A DNA stretch of 64,000 bases. Origin: Streptomyces djakartensis (GTDB lineage Bacteria; Actinomycetota; Actinomycetes; Streptomycetales; Streptomycetaceae). The position numbers and the translations under genes are program-made. Location of the stretch: NCBI RefSeq assembly GCF_014651075.1, contig NZ_BMWE01000024.1, forward strand, positions 1-64,000, in the 5' to 3' direction. Below the pieces are notes generated by a model. It saw only the letters and a program-made list of their open reading frames with translations. It had not been told where the DNA came from and ran no database searches. Positions 45,376-53,208 of the stretch are shown piece by piece; the first letter of the stretch is position 1, and each line of letters starts with the position of its first letter.

Positions 45376-47112
45376 TCAGGCGGGGACCGTCTCGCCCGGC
45401 AGGGACAGGTCCAGGTCGACCGGACGTTCGTCGCCCGTGTGGGTCGCGGACGAGGCCAGCGGGCCGTGGCCGGTGGCGCGGGCGGCCAGGACGTACGATC
45501 CGCCGCCCGGGACGGTGAGGGTGTAGGCGCCGTCCTCGGCGGACAGGGTCGCGCCCGCCTGACGGCCGTGCCGGTCGATGAGCGTGACCTTGGCGCGGGC
45601 GACCGGGCTGCCGTCGGCGGCCAGCACCCGGCCCTGGAAGCCGCGAAGGACCTCCTCGGCGCGCTCCAGTGCCGCGTCCTCCGCACTGCCGGCGCGCAGC
45701 TGCGGCTGCCGCGACGGGCGCCCGCCCGGCAGGAACAGCGCCAGGACCAGGCCCACGGCGACCGCCGCGGTCGCGATCAGGAACGAGAGCCGGAAGCCGT
45801 GCATCGTCGGGATCTCGACGCCGCCGACGGTGTTCGCGGTGTCGGCCAGCACCATGCCGATCACCGCGCTCGACACCGACGTGCCGATGGAACGCATCAG
45901 GGTGTTGAGGCCGTTCGCCGCGCCCGTCTCCGAGGCCGGGACCGCACCCACGATCAGCGCGGGCAGCGAGGAGTAGGCCAGGCCGATGCCCGCGCCCAGC
46001 AGCACCGAGATGACCAGGCTCTGCCAGGGGGCGCTCATCAGCCCGAGGCCGGCGCCGTAGCCGACCGCGATGATCAGCAGACCGAGGATCAGGGTGACCT
46101 TGGGGCCGTACTTCGCGGAGAGCCGGGCGTAGACGGGCGCCGTGAACATCATCGTCAGGCCGAGCGGCGCGACGAGCAGACCCGCGACGACCATCGACTG
46201 GCCGAGGCCGTAGCCGGTGGACGTCGGCAGCTGGAGCAGCTGCGGCAGGACCAGGGAGACGACGTAGAAGGAGACGCCGACCATGATCGAGGCGAGGTTG
46301 GTGAACAGGACGGCCGGGCGGGCGGTGGTGCGCAGGTCGACCAGCGGGGCCTTGAGGCGCAGCTCCATCACGCCCCACAGGACCAGGACGATCGCGGCGG
46401 CCCCGAACAGGCCCAGCGTGGTGCCGGAGGCCCAGCCCCAGTCGCTGCCCTTGGTGATCGGCAGCAGGAAGAGCACGAGCCCCGCGGACAGGCCGACGGC
46501 GCCCGGCAGGTCGAAGGAGCCCTCGGCGCGCATCGGCGACTCCGGCACCACGAGCAGGGTGAGGGCGATGGCGAGGACACCGAGGCCGGCGGCGCCGTAG
46601 AACAGCACGTGCCAGTCGCTGTGCTGGGCGACCAGGGCGGCGGCGGGCAGGGCGAGGCCACCGCCGACGCCTATGGAGGAGCTCATCAGGGCCATCGCCG
46701 AGCCGAGCCGTTCCCTCGGCAGCGTGTCCCGCATCAGGCCGATGCCGAGCGGGATCGCGCCCATCGCGAAGCCCTGGAGCGTCCGGCCGGTGATCATCAT
46801 CAGCAGGTCGCTGGTGAGCGCGCTGACCAGGGCGCCGACGACCATGACGGCCAGGCTGGTGATCAGCATGCGCCGCTTGCCGTAGAGGTCGCCGAGGCGG
46901 CCCATGATGGGCGTTGCCACCGCGCCCGAGAGGAGGGTCGAGGTCAGGACCCAGGTGGCGTCGCTGGGGGCGGTGTCCAGCAGCTGCGGCAGGTCCTTGA
47001 TGACCGGGACGAGCAGGGTCTGCATCACCGCGACAACGATGCCCGCGAAGGCGAGCACCGGGACCACGGCCCCGCTCGCTCCGCCGGCGGGACGGTCTGT
47101 CGTCTGCGTCAT
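45376..47112 (-). CDS. DHA2-type MFS transporter with C-terminal carboxypeptidase-regulatory-like domain
   Basis: A 578-residue exporter. About 14 hydrophobic helices occupy residues 14-480, with the loop motif GRLGDLYGKRRMLI and ALPAAALVAQHSDWHVLFYG. The last 80 residues (VLRGFQGRVLAADGSPVARA, then GAYTLTVPGGGSYVLAARAT) form a beta-sandwich of the carboxypeptidase regulatory-like type, normally found in secreted or surface proteins. Such a fusion on an MFS exporter is uncommon. ATG 47112 follows GGAGGCC. No regulator is adjacent. Confidence 0.87.
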   Translation of the reverse strand: MTQTTDRPAGGASGAVVPVLAFAGIVVAVMQTLLVPVIKDLPQLLDTAPSDATWVLTSTLLSGAVATPIMGRLGDLYGKRRMLITSLAVMVVGALVSALTSDLLMMITGRTLQGFAMGAIPLGIGLMRDTLPRERLGSAMALMSSSIGVGGGLALPAAALVAQHSDWHVLFYGAAGLGVLAIALTLLVVPESPMRAEGSFDLPGAVGLSAGLVLFLLPITKGSDWGWASGTTLGLFGAAAIVLVLWGVMELRLKAPLVDLRTTARPAVLFTNLASIMVGVSFYVVSLVLPQLLQLPTSTGYGLGQSMVVAGLLVAPLGLTMMFTAPVYARLSAKYGPKVTLILGLLIIAVGYGAGLGLMSAPWQSLVISVLLGAGIGLAYSSLPALIVGAVPASETGAANGLNTLMRSIGTSVSSAVIGMVLADTANTVGGVEIPTMHGFRLSFLIATAAVAVGLVLALFLPGGRPSRQPQLRAGSAEDAALERAEEVLRGFQGRVLAADGSPVARAKVTLIDRHGRQAGATLSAEDGAYTLTVPGGGSYVLAARATGHGPLASSATHTGDERPVDLDLSLPGETVPA

Positions 47113-47442
47113 TGAGGGTGGCCTCCAGGCCGTGGAGTTCGGGAGTCGCGCGGTTACGTGCTCTCTGAACCTTGTATGTCCAGGCAACTATTCCGTTGCT
47201 TTGGCACCCTAACGAAAACTTGACCTTTCCTTGGGGGTTGCCGGGGCCGCCGGGGCCGCCGGGGGACGGAAAACAACGCGCGTCGCGCTGCCCGGGAAGG
47301 GGGCCCAGTGGCCTGTGGGCGGCGCGCCGCCGCTGTTTCGACCCGGGGGCGCGGTGATGCTCCGACGGGGCGACCGCTGGTGTCGCGGCGGGCCGCACAG
47401 GGCGTCTCATCCGCGCACGGAAACAGCTCTGACCTGGTCTTT

Positions 47443-47457
47443 CGTTCGATCCGAACG
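47443..47457. promoter_or_regulatory. Inverted repeat CGTTCG-ATC-CGAACG upstream of methyltransferase
   Basis: Perfect 6-bp arms with a 3-bp centre lie 31 bp before the start of the methyltransferase gene at 47488. The position could fit an operator or a promoter element. The remainder of the roughly 375-bp gap between the divergent MFS and methyltransferase genes holds nothing recognisable. Confidence 0.3.
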
Positions 47458-47487
47458 TACGGTTGCCGGACGCGGAAGGGGGACCGG

Positions 47488-48267
47488 ATGGACCGGAACA
47501 TACGCACCGTCGACGACGTACTCGCCCTGCTCGACGCACTGTTCGCGCCCGAGGCCGACCGGTGGACGGAGCGGGGCGCCGACTGGTGGGACGGCTTCTA
47601 CGCCGACCGCTCCCGGCCGGTGCCGTTCTTCGTCGCCAAGCCGGACGAGAGCCTGGTGAGTTGCCTGGACCGGGGGCTGGCCGTCGGTGGGCGGGCGCTC
47701 GACCTGGGGTGCGGCCCGGGCCGCAACGCGCTGTATCTGGCGGAGCGGGGCTTCCGGGTGGACGCGGTCGACCTGGCCCCGGCCGCCGTCGCGTGGGCCG
47801 GGGAGCGGGCCCGTGCGGCCGGCGTGGAGAACGTGCGGTTCCACTGCGGGGACGCGTTCGAACTCACCGGCGCGGAACTCACGGGCCCGTACGACCTCGT
47901 CTTCGACTCCGGCTGCTTCCACCACCTCCCCCCGCACCGCAGGATCAGCTACCTGAGGCTGCTGGACGAGGTACTGGCCCCGGGGGGCGTGTTCGGCCTC
48001 ACGTGCTTCGCGGCCGGGGCCGACGGGATGGGGTCGGAGCTGTCCGACGCCGACCTCTACCGTGGGGCCGCCCCCGGGCTGGGGGGCGGACTCGCTTACA
48101 CCCCCGAGTCGTTGCGGGAGATCTTCTCGGATCTCACCGAGGTCGAACTGCGGCGGATGCGCGACGAGCCGGAGGACTCGGCGTGCTTCGGTGAGTCCTT
48201 CCTGTGGGCGGCGCTGTTCCGGCGGGAGCCGGATTCACAGCCGGCCCTGGCCGCGGGCCTCCCGTAG
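47488..48267 (+). CDS. Class I SAM-dependent methyltransferase (methyltransferase 25 type)
   Basis: A 259-residue small-molecule methyltransferase. Motif I is ALDLGCGPGRNALYLAERGF, then VDAVDLAPAAVAWAGERARA, VRFHCGDAFELTG, and YDLVFDSGCFHHLPPHRRIS followed by LAPGGVFGLTCFAAG. The layout resembles thiopurine S-methyltransferase and tellurite-resistance TehB relatives. ATG 47488 follows AAGGGGG. Substrate unknown. Confidence 0.83.
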   Translation: MDRNIRTVDDVLALLDALFAPEADRWTERGADWWDGFYADRSRPVPFFVAKPDESLVSCLDRGLAVGGRALDLGCGPGRNALYLAERGFRVDAVDLAPAAVAWAGERARAAGVENVRFHCGDAFELTGAELTGPYDLVFDSGCFHHLPPHRRISYLRLLDEVLAPGGVFGLTCFAAGADGMGSELSDADLYRGAAPGLGGGLAYTPESLREIFSDLTEVELRRMRDEPEDSACFGESFLWAALFRREPDSQPALAAGLP

Positions 48268-48313
48268 GGCTTCCATGCGGTCGCGGGCGCCCGTCCTGCC
48301 CTCGGCCTGCCGG

Positions 48314-49540
48314 TCACGGGCCGAGGGCGGGGCCGGGCGTGCCGAGCAGTGAGGCGAGCGTTCCGGTGAACGCCGCGGCCGAATGGTCCGCGTGCGCGCG
48401 GATGCGCCGGGCCACGGTCCGCGCGCCGCCGCCCTCCACGAGGTGGGCGAGCCGGTCGAGGCGGCGCCCGTGGCCCTCCTCGGTGTCGGGGAGGGTGGAC
48501 AGGTAGAAGTCCGTCGCGTCGTAGGCCATGTGGAAGACGTGTTTCTTCACGTCGCTCAGCGTCAGGTAGTCGTCGTGGGTCCTGGGGGCCGGCTCGGGCG
48601 CGCCGACACACACCGCCGGGGTGCCGGCGCCCCAGGCGTTGACCGCCAGGTGGTAGGTGTCCGTGATGACCAGCCGGTACCGGGGGAGGACGCCCAGCAG
48701 GTCGCCTATGGTGTGCCGGCCCGGCCGGGGCGCGATGTGCCGGACCGGGCCTGGGACGTCCCGGTCGAACCAGGGCAGCCATTCCAGCGGGGCGTCCAGA
48801 CGGACGGACAGGCCCTGGCAGAAGGCGGGCAGCCACTCGGGGATCGGCGTACGGGCGCCCAGGAACACGCCGATCGCCCCACCGTCCGGCACGGACCGGG
48901 ACCACTGAGTGGTCGGGAGGTGGTCGAGGTCGCCCGGGCGGGACAGCAGCGCCGCGTCCGAACCGAAGTAGTCGGTCGTACGGTCCTCACGCAGGTGCGC
49001 GATCTTCGCCGCCGAGAGCGGGTCCCGCACCCAGACGCGGTGGCTCCGCCTCACCAGCCGGGAGAACAGCGGGCCGTACTCCTTGTCCTCGTAGTCGGAC
49101 TGCGCGTTGTGCAGGATCGTCCCGCCGTAGCTGAGGGTGCGGGCGAGGAGCTCGTCCGGCTGGTCCGCGAACAGCAGGGTCCGGTTCAGCAGGCTCCGGG
49201 CGGCGTCACGGTCCTCGGCGAAGCCGAAGTCGAGCAGGCGGTTGGTGGCGTCCTGCTCCAGGTAGTGCCGGGTGTGGAGGAAGTCGCCCCAGAAGACGAC
49301 CGCGTCGTGCTCGCGGAGCCCGTCGAGGTGCTCGGCCAGGGGATGGAAGCGGAACGGGAAGCCGGTGCCGCGCGCGCAGTCGCGCAGGGGCACGGTCTCC
49401 GGCGTGTGCAGGGTGTACCAGGTGGCGTCGACCTCGCCGGCCATGCGCCGCCGCAGGGACTCGAAAGCCAGGTCGACGGTCAGCATGCCGGTGTTGCGGT
49501 ACCCGATGTTCGGCGCGGTGATGACGGCGACGCGTGCCAT
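48314..49540 (-). CDS. Polysaccharide pyruvyl transferase family protein
   Basis: A 408-residue enzyme related to CsaB and WcaK, which add pyruvate ketals to cell-surface glycans. Typical features are the start ARVAVITAPNIGYRNTGMLT, VRDPLSAAKIAHLREDRTTD, and the later block RLVITDTYHLAVNAWGAGTP with AVCVGAPEP. ATG 49540 follows AAAAGGAACAC; upstream codons are not coding. No other glycan genes are adjacent. Confidence 0.82.
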   Translation of the reverse strand: MARVAVITAPNIGYRNTGMLTVDLAFESLRRRMAGEVDATWYTLHTPETVPLRDCARGTGFPFRFHPLAEHLDGLREHDAVVFWGDFLHTRHYLEQDATNRLLDFGFAEDRDAARSLLNRTLLFADQPDELLARTLSYGGTILHNAQSDYEDKEYGPLFSRLVRRSHRVWVRDPLSAAKIAHLREDRTTDYFGSDAALLSRPGDLDHLPTTQWSRSVPDGGAIGVFLGARTPIPEWLPAFCQGLSVRLDAPLEWLPWFDRDVPGPVRHIAPRPGRHTIGDLLGVLPRYRLVITDTYHLAVNAWGAGTPAVCVGAPEPAPRTHDDYLTLSDVKKHVFHMAYDATDFYLSTLPDTEEGHGRRLDRLAHLVEGGGARTVARRIRAHADHSAAAFTGTLASLLGTPGPALGP

Positions 49541-49745
49541 GTGTTCCTTTTCCCTAGCCCGTTCCCGGCGCCGCCGGCGACTGCGGCGCGCACCAACGGC
49601 CAACGTACACGCCCCGGTTGCCCGGCAGCGGCCCCGGCCCGCCGGCCCGTCGACGCCGAGGAGGCGGGGCGGGCCGGAAGTGCGATCTGACATGGCGTCA
49701 GGAGGCTTCACAAGTGCGGGGGCCTGGGCTATACAGAGGCCCAGG

Positions 49746-49763
49746 ACTGGAACGCGTTCCAGT
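49746..49763. promoter_or_regulatory. KstR-type operator upstream of the MaoC-ADH-SDR operon
   Basis: ACTGGAACGCGTTCCAGT is a perfect 18-bp palindrome. Its core TGGAACGCGTTCCA fits TNNAACNNGTTNNA. It lies 103 bp before the MaoC start. The rest of the 325-bp gap back to the pyruvyl transferase gene holds no recognisable gene. Confidence 0.7.
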
Positions 49764-49865
49764 TCGGCCCGAGACGGCCTCGGTGCGGCCGACGGTGCGG
49801 ACGGCCGTGCCGAGGTCCCTTCTCACGATGCCGCCGAGGTCCTTCCCACGGCGATCAGGAGCCCC

Positions 49866-50732
49866 ATGCCCATCGACGCAGCCAAGGCGCTCGCCGCCGA
49901 ACCCCGCACCGGCGAACTCTCCTGGGACCACAAGGACGTGCAGCTCTACCACCTCGGCATCGGCGCGGGAGTCCCCGCCACCGACCCCGACGAGCTCCGC
50001 TACACCCTGGAATCCCGGCTGCACGTCCTGCCGAGCTTCGCCACCGTCGCGGGCGGCGGAAAACCCGGGGTGACCAGCGGACTGTCCATGCCCGGCGTCG
50101 ACGTCGACCTCGCCCGTGTCCTGCACGGCGGCCAGAGCCTCGTGCTCCACCGCCCCCTCCCGGCGGCGGGCACCGCGACGGCCACCAACCGGATCGCCGC
50201 CGTCCACGACAAGGGCAAGGCGGCCGTCCTCGTGCTGCGCACCGAAGTGGCGGATGCCGAAGGCCCGTTGTGGACCAACGACGCCCAGATCTTCGTCCGC
50301 GGGGAAGGAGGCTGGGGCGGCGACCGCGGCCCCTCGGCCCGGCTCGAACCCCCCGCCGGCGAACCCGCACGGACCGTCGAACGGCCGGTCCGCGAGGACC
50401 AGGCCCTGCTCTACCGCCTCTCCGGCGACTGGAACCCGCTGCACGCCGACCCCGAGTTCGCCAAGGTCGCCGGGTTCGAACGGCCCATTCTGCACGGCCT
50501 GTGCACCTACGGCATCACGCTCAAGGCGGTCGTCGACACTCTGCTCGGCGGCGACGTGACCAGGGTGCGGTCCTACGCCACGCGGTTCGCCGGGGTCGTG
50601 TACCCGGGAGAGACGCTGCGGATCCGTATGTGGCCCGCACCCGGCTCACCCGGCTCCACCAGGGTCGAGGTCAGCGCCGCGGAGCGGGGCGACGCACCCG
50701 TCCTCACCGACACCACCGTCGAGCACACCTGA
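49866..50732 (+). CDS. MaoC-family 2-enoyl acyl-CoA hydratase (Hsd4B-like)
   Basis: A 288-residue double-hotdog enoyl-CoA hydratase. The hydratase-2 motif is intact: LLYRLSGDWNPLHADPEFAK with Asp and His, followed by GFERPILHGLCTYGITLKAV. The N-terminal hotdog begins DVQLYHLGIGAGVPATDPDE. The order and many blocks follow M. tuberculosis Rv3538 (hsd4B), a KstR-controlled hydratase of steroid side-chain oxidation, as I remember its sequence. ATG 49866 follows AGGAG. It heads an operon with a zinc dehydrogenase and an SDR, behind a perfect KstR-type palindrome. Confidence 0.85.
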   Translation: MPIDAAKALAAEPRTGELSWDHKDVQLYHLGIGAGVPATDPDELRYTLESRLHVLPSFATVAGGGKPGVTSGLSMPGVDVDLARVLHGGQSLVLHRPLPAAGTATATNRIAAVHDKGKAAVLVLRTEVADAEGPLWTNDAQIFVRGEGGWGGDRGPSARLEPPAGEPARTVERPVREDQALLYRLSGDWNPLHADPEFAKVAGFERPILHGLCTYGITLKAVVDTLLGGDVTRVRSYATRFAGVVYPGETLRIRMWPAPGSPGSTRVEVSAAERGDAPVLTDTTVEHT

Positions 50733-50764
50733 GTCCCAGACGCCGTACGAGGGGAGCCCGCACC

Positions 50765-51841
50765 ATGCGCGCAGCCGTACTGCACGAGACCGGCCAGGAC
50801 AAGCTGGAGGTCCTCGACGACGTCGAGGCGGCGGGGTTCGGCCCCGGCAAGGTGCGCATCCGGGTGCGCGCCACCGGGCTGTGCCACTCGGACCTGTCGG
50901 CGATGAGCGGGGTGCTGCCGCAGCCCGCGCCGTTCGTACCCGGGCACGAAGGCGCGGGGGAGATCCTCGAGGCCGGAGAGGGCGTCGGCCACGTGAAGGC
51001 CGGCGACCGGGTCGTCGTGTGCTGGCTGCCCGCCTGCGGCGCCTGCCCCTCCTGCCGGCGCGGACAGACACAGCTATGCCTGGCCGGGTTCATGAACGCC
51101 GGCACCCCCAACTTCAAGCGGCCCGGCGGGGACCTCTTCGGTTTCGCCGGCACCGGCACCTTCGCCGAGGAGGTCGTCGTCGACGCCGGATGCGCGGTGC
51201 CGGTACCCGACGACGTGCCCTTCGACATCGCCGCCCTCATCGGCTGCGGGGTGACGACCGGGCTGGGCGCCGCCCTCAACACGGCCGACGTCCGGGCCGG
51301 TTCGTCCGTGGCCGTCATCGGGTGCGGGGGCGTCGGCATCTCCGTGATCCAGGGCGCCCGGCTGCGCGGGGCCGCGGAGATCGTCGCGGTCGACCCGGTG
51401 GTCTCCCGGCGCGAGGCGGCCCTGCGGTTCGGGGCCACCAAGGCCGTGTCGCCCGACGGACTGCCCGACGCCAAACAGCGGATCACCGCCGGTGAGGGCT
51501 TCGACTACGTCTTCGAGGTCGTCGGCAGGTCGGCCACGGCCCGCACCGCGTACGACACCACCCGGCGCGGCGGCACCCTCGTCGTGGTCGGCGCCGGCGC
51601 CATGGACGACGTCCTCCAGCTCAACATGTTCGAGCTGTTCTTCGACGAGAAGCGGATCCTGCCGTCCCTGTACGGCGGCGGTGACGTCCTGCGCTCCTAC
51701 GAACGTGCCATCGCCCTGTGGCGCGCCGGCCGGCTCGACCTGGCGGGCCTGATCACCCACCGGGTCCCGCTCGCCGACATCAACGAGGCCCTGGACCAGA
51801 TGCGCACCGGGACCGCCCTGCGCACCTGCATCGAGCTGTGA
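50765..51841 (+). CDS. Zinc-dependent alcohol dehydrogenase
   Basis: A 358-residue medium-chain dehydrogenase. Catalytic zinc ligands are in GLCHSDLSAM and PGHEGAG. The structural zinc set is CGACPSCRRGQTQLC. The cofactor fold is VAVIGCGGVGISVIQGA followed by IVAVDPVVSRREAA, where an Asp at the strand end favours NAD+. It resembles the class III-like dehydrogenases found in actinobacterial lipid-catabolic loci. ATG 50765 follows GAGGGGAGCC, 32 bp after the hydratase. It could oxidise a side-chain alcohol. Confidence 0.88.
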   Translation: MRAAVLHETGQDKLEVLDDVEAAGFGPGKVRIRVRATGLCHSDLSAMSGVLPQPAPFVPGHEGAGEILEAGEGVGHVKAGDRVVVCWLPACGACPSCRRGQTQLCLAGFMNAGTPNFKRPGGDLFGFAGTGTFAEEVVVDAGCAVPVPDDVPFDIAALIGCGVTTGLGAALNTADVRAGSSVAVIGCGGVGISVIQGARLRGAAEIVAVDPVVSRREAALRFGATKAVSPDGLPDAKQRITAGEGFDYVFEVVGRSATARTAYDTTRRGGTLVVVGAGAMDDVLQLNMFELFFDEKRILPSLYGGGDVLRSYERAIALWRAGRLDLAGLITHRVPLADINEALDQMRTGTALRTCIEL

Positions 51842-51852
51842 GGGCCGACGCC

Positions 51853-52878
51853 ATGCCGCTGCCGCCGCTGCCGCTCCGGGGACTGTCCGCGATCGTCACC
51901 GGCGCGGGCCGCGGGATCGGCCGGGCCGAGGCGCTGGAACTCGCCCGGCTCGGAGCAGCCGTCGTCGTCAACGACTACGGAGAGCCCGGCCGAGGGGGGT
52001 CCTCCCCGCTCGAGCGAAGCCGAGAGCATGGGGGAGGTACCGGCGAGGCCTCGGCCGGGCGCGAGGCCTCGGCCGGGCGCGAGGCCTCGGCCGGGCCCGC
52101 CGAGGAGGTCGCCGCCGAGATCCGCGCGGCGGGCGGTTCCGCCGTCGCGCACACCGGCGACGTCTCCGACTTCGCGCAGGCGCGCGGGCTCGTCGAGCTG
52201 GCCGTCACCGAGTTCGGCAAGCTCGACATCCTCGTCAACAACGCCGGCATCCTGCGCGACCGCATGGTGTTCTCGATGGCCGAGGAGGAGTGGGACGCCG
52301 TTCTCCGGGTCCACCTCAAAGGGCACTTCAACACCACCCGGTTCGCCGCCGCTCACTGGCGGGAGCGGTCCAAGCGGGCCGGGGAGCCGGTGTTCGGGCG
52401 GATCGTGAACACCTCCTCGGAAGCGTTCCTCGCCGGCTCGGCCGGACAGCCCAACTACGCGGCGGCCAAGGGCGGGATCGTCGGCCTCACCACCTCCACG
52501 GCCCTCGCCCTCGGCAAGTACGGTGTGACGGCCAACGCCATCTGCCCCCGCGCCCGCACCCGGATGACCGAGGACGTCTTCGCGGGCGTCCGGCAGCCCT
52601 CCACGGGCGGCCTCGACCCGCTCGCCCCCGAGCACGTGGCCCCTCTCGTCGGCTACCTCGCCTCACCCGCCGCCGCCCACGTCACCGGGCAGCTCCTCGT
52701 GGTGCACGGCGGGATGGTGGCCGTCGTCGAACGGCCCAGGGTCGCCGCCCGGTTCGACAGCAAGCAGGACACCTTCACGTACGACGAGCTGGAGGCCGTG
52801 CTCGGGGCGTACTACGCGGACCGGCCGGCGGGGGAGACGTTCGCGGCGGCGGAGGTGCTGGGGCTGAAACGCGGCTGA
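51853..52878 (+). CDS. Short-chain dehydrogenase (17beta-HSD/MFE-like) with in-frame repeat insertion
   Basis: A 341-residue SDR. The cofactor loop is TGAGRGIG (16-23), followed by VVVNDYG, NNAG at LDILVNNAGILRDRM, the catalytic Ser in IVNTSSEAFLAG and YAAAK. It resembles the dehydrogenase part of peroxisomal multifunctional enzyme 2 and mycobacterial KstR-regulon SDRs, so it may oxidise a 3-hydroxyacyl-CoA. Residues about 47-82 are extra: dispersed repeat A (SSPLERSREHGGG) and then three EASAG(R/P) units. They sit in the loop after beta-strand 2, where relatives have about ten residues. It starts 11 bp after the dehydrogenase stop. Confidence 0.87.
   Translation: MPLPPLPLRGLSAIVTGAGRGIGRAEALELARLGAAVVVNDYGEPGRGGSSPLERSREHGGGTGEASAGREASAGREASAGPAEEVAAEIRAAGGSAVAHTGDVSDFAQARGLVELAVTEFGKLDILVNNAGILRDRMVFSMAEEEWDAVLRVHLKGHFNTTRFAAAHWRERSKRAGEPVFGRIVNTSSEAFLAGSAGQPNYAAAKGGIVGLTTSTALALGKYGVTANAICPRARTRMTEDVFAGVRQPSTGGLDPLAPEHVAPLVGYLASPAAAHVTGQLLVVHGGMVAVVERPRVAARFDSKQDTFTYDELEAVLGAYYADRPAGETFAAAEVLGLKRG
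51993..52098. repeat. Dispersed repeat A plus 18-bp triplication inside the SDR gene
   Basis: 51993-52037 reads GGGGGGTCCTCCCCGCTCGA, then GCGAAGCCGAGAGCATGGGG and GAGG, the same unit as at 14241-14285 and 29491-29530. It is followed by three tandem 18-bp copies of GAGGCCTCGGCCGGGCGC (52045-52098; the last copy differs by one base). Both keep the reading frame. Confidence 0.8.
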
Positions 52879-52885
52879 GGAGGCC

Positions 52886-52922
52886 GGAAGCGGCCCTGCC
52901 CGGGAGGGGCAGGGCCGCTTCC
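52886..52922. terminator. Strong hairpin terminator
   Basis: Perfect 16-bp arms GGAAGCGGCCCTGCCC and GGGCAGGGCCGCTTCC with a 5-nt loop, 8 bp after the SDR stop. It also faces the end of a small minus-strand gene. Confidence 0.8.
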
Positions 52923-52943
52923 TCGCCGTTGACTGACGTGCCC

Positions 52944-53111
52944 TCAGGCCGCCGTCCCGGTCTGCTCGCTCTCCGCCACCGGCTTGCGGTGACGGCCGCG
53001 CGGAGCCGTCCCGCCGTCCTGCGTGGAGACCTCGCCACGGTGCCGGCCGTGGCCGGTGGAGATCTCCTGGACGTCGGCATTCTGCGGCTGGTTCGTGCTG
53101 GCGTCGCTCAT
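52944..53111 (-). CDS. Small hydrophilic protein (55 aa)
   Basis: A 55-codon frame from ATG 53111 encodes MSDASTNQPQNADVQEISTG, then HGRHRGEVSTQDGGTAPRGR and HRKPVAESEQTGTAA. The GHGRHRG and PRGRHRKP stretches look like a duplicated basic motif. Codon bias is typical of the genome and a hairpin terminator follows. The ribosome site is modest (GGGGTGA). No family is assigned; it could be a small regulatory or peptide-precursor protein. Confidence 0.5.
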   Translation of the reverse strand: MSDASTNQPQNADVQEISTGHGRHRGEVSTQDGGTAPRGRHRKPVAESEQTGTAA

Positions 53112-53208
53112 CGGATGGAATTCACCCCGTCAACATGATCTTTTTTGGAGCCGGGTGAGTCTAACCGGCACCCCACGCCCCCGATCCAGGCGGCCGCGCC
53201 AACCGGCA

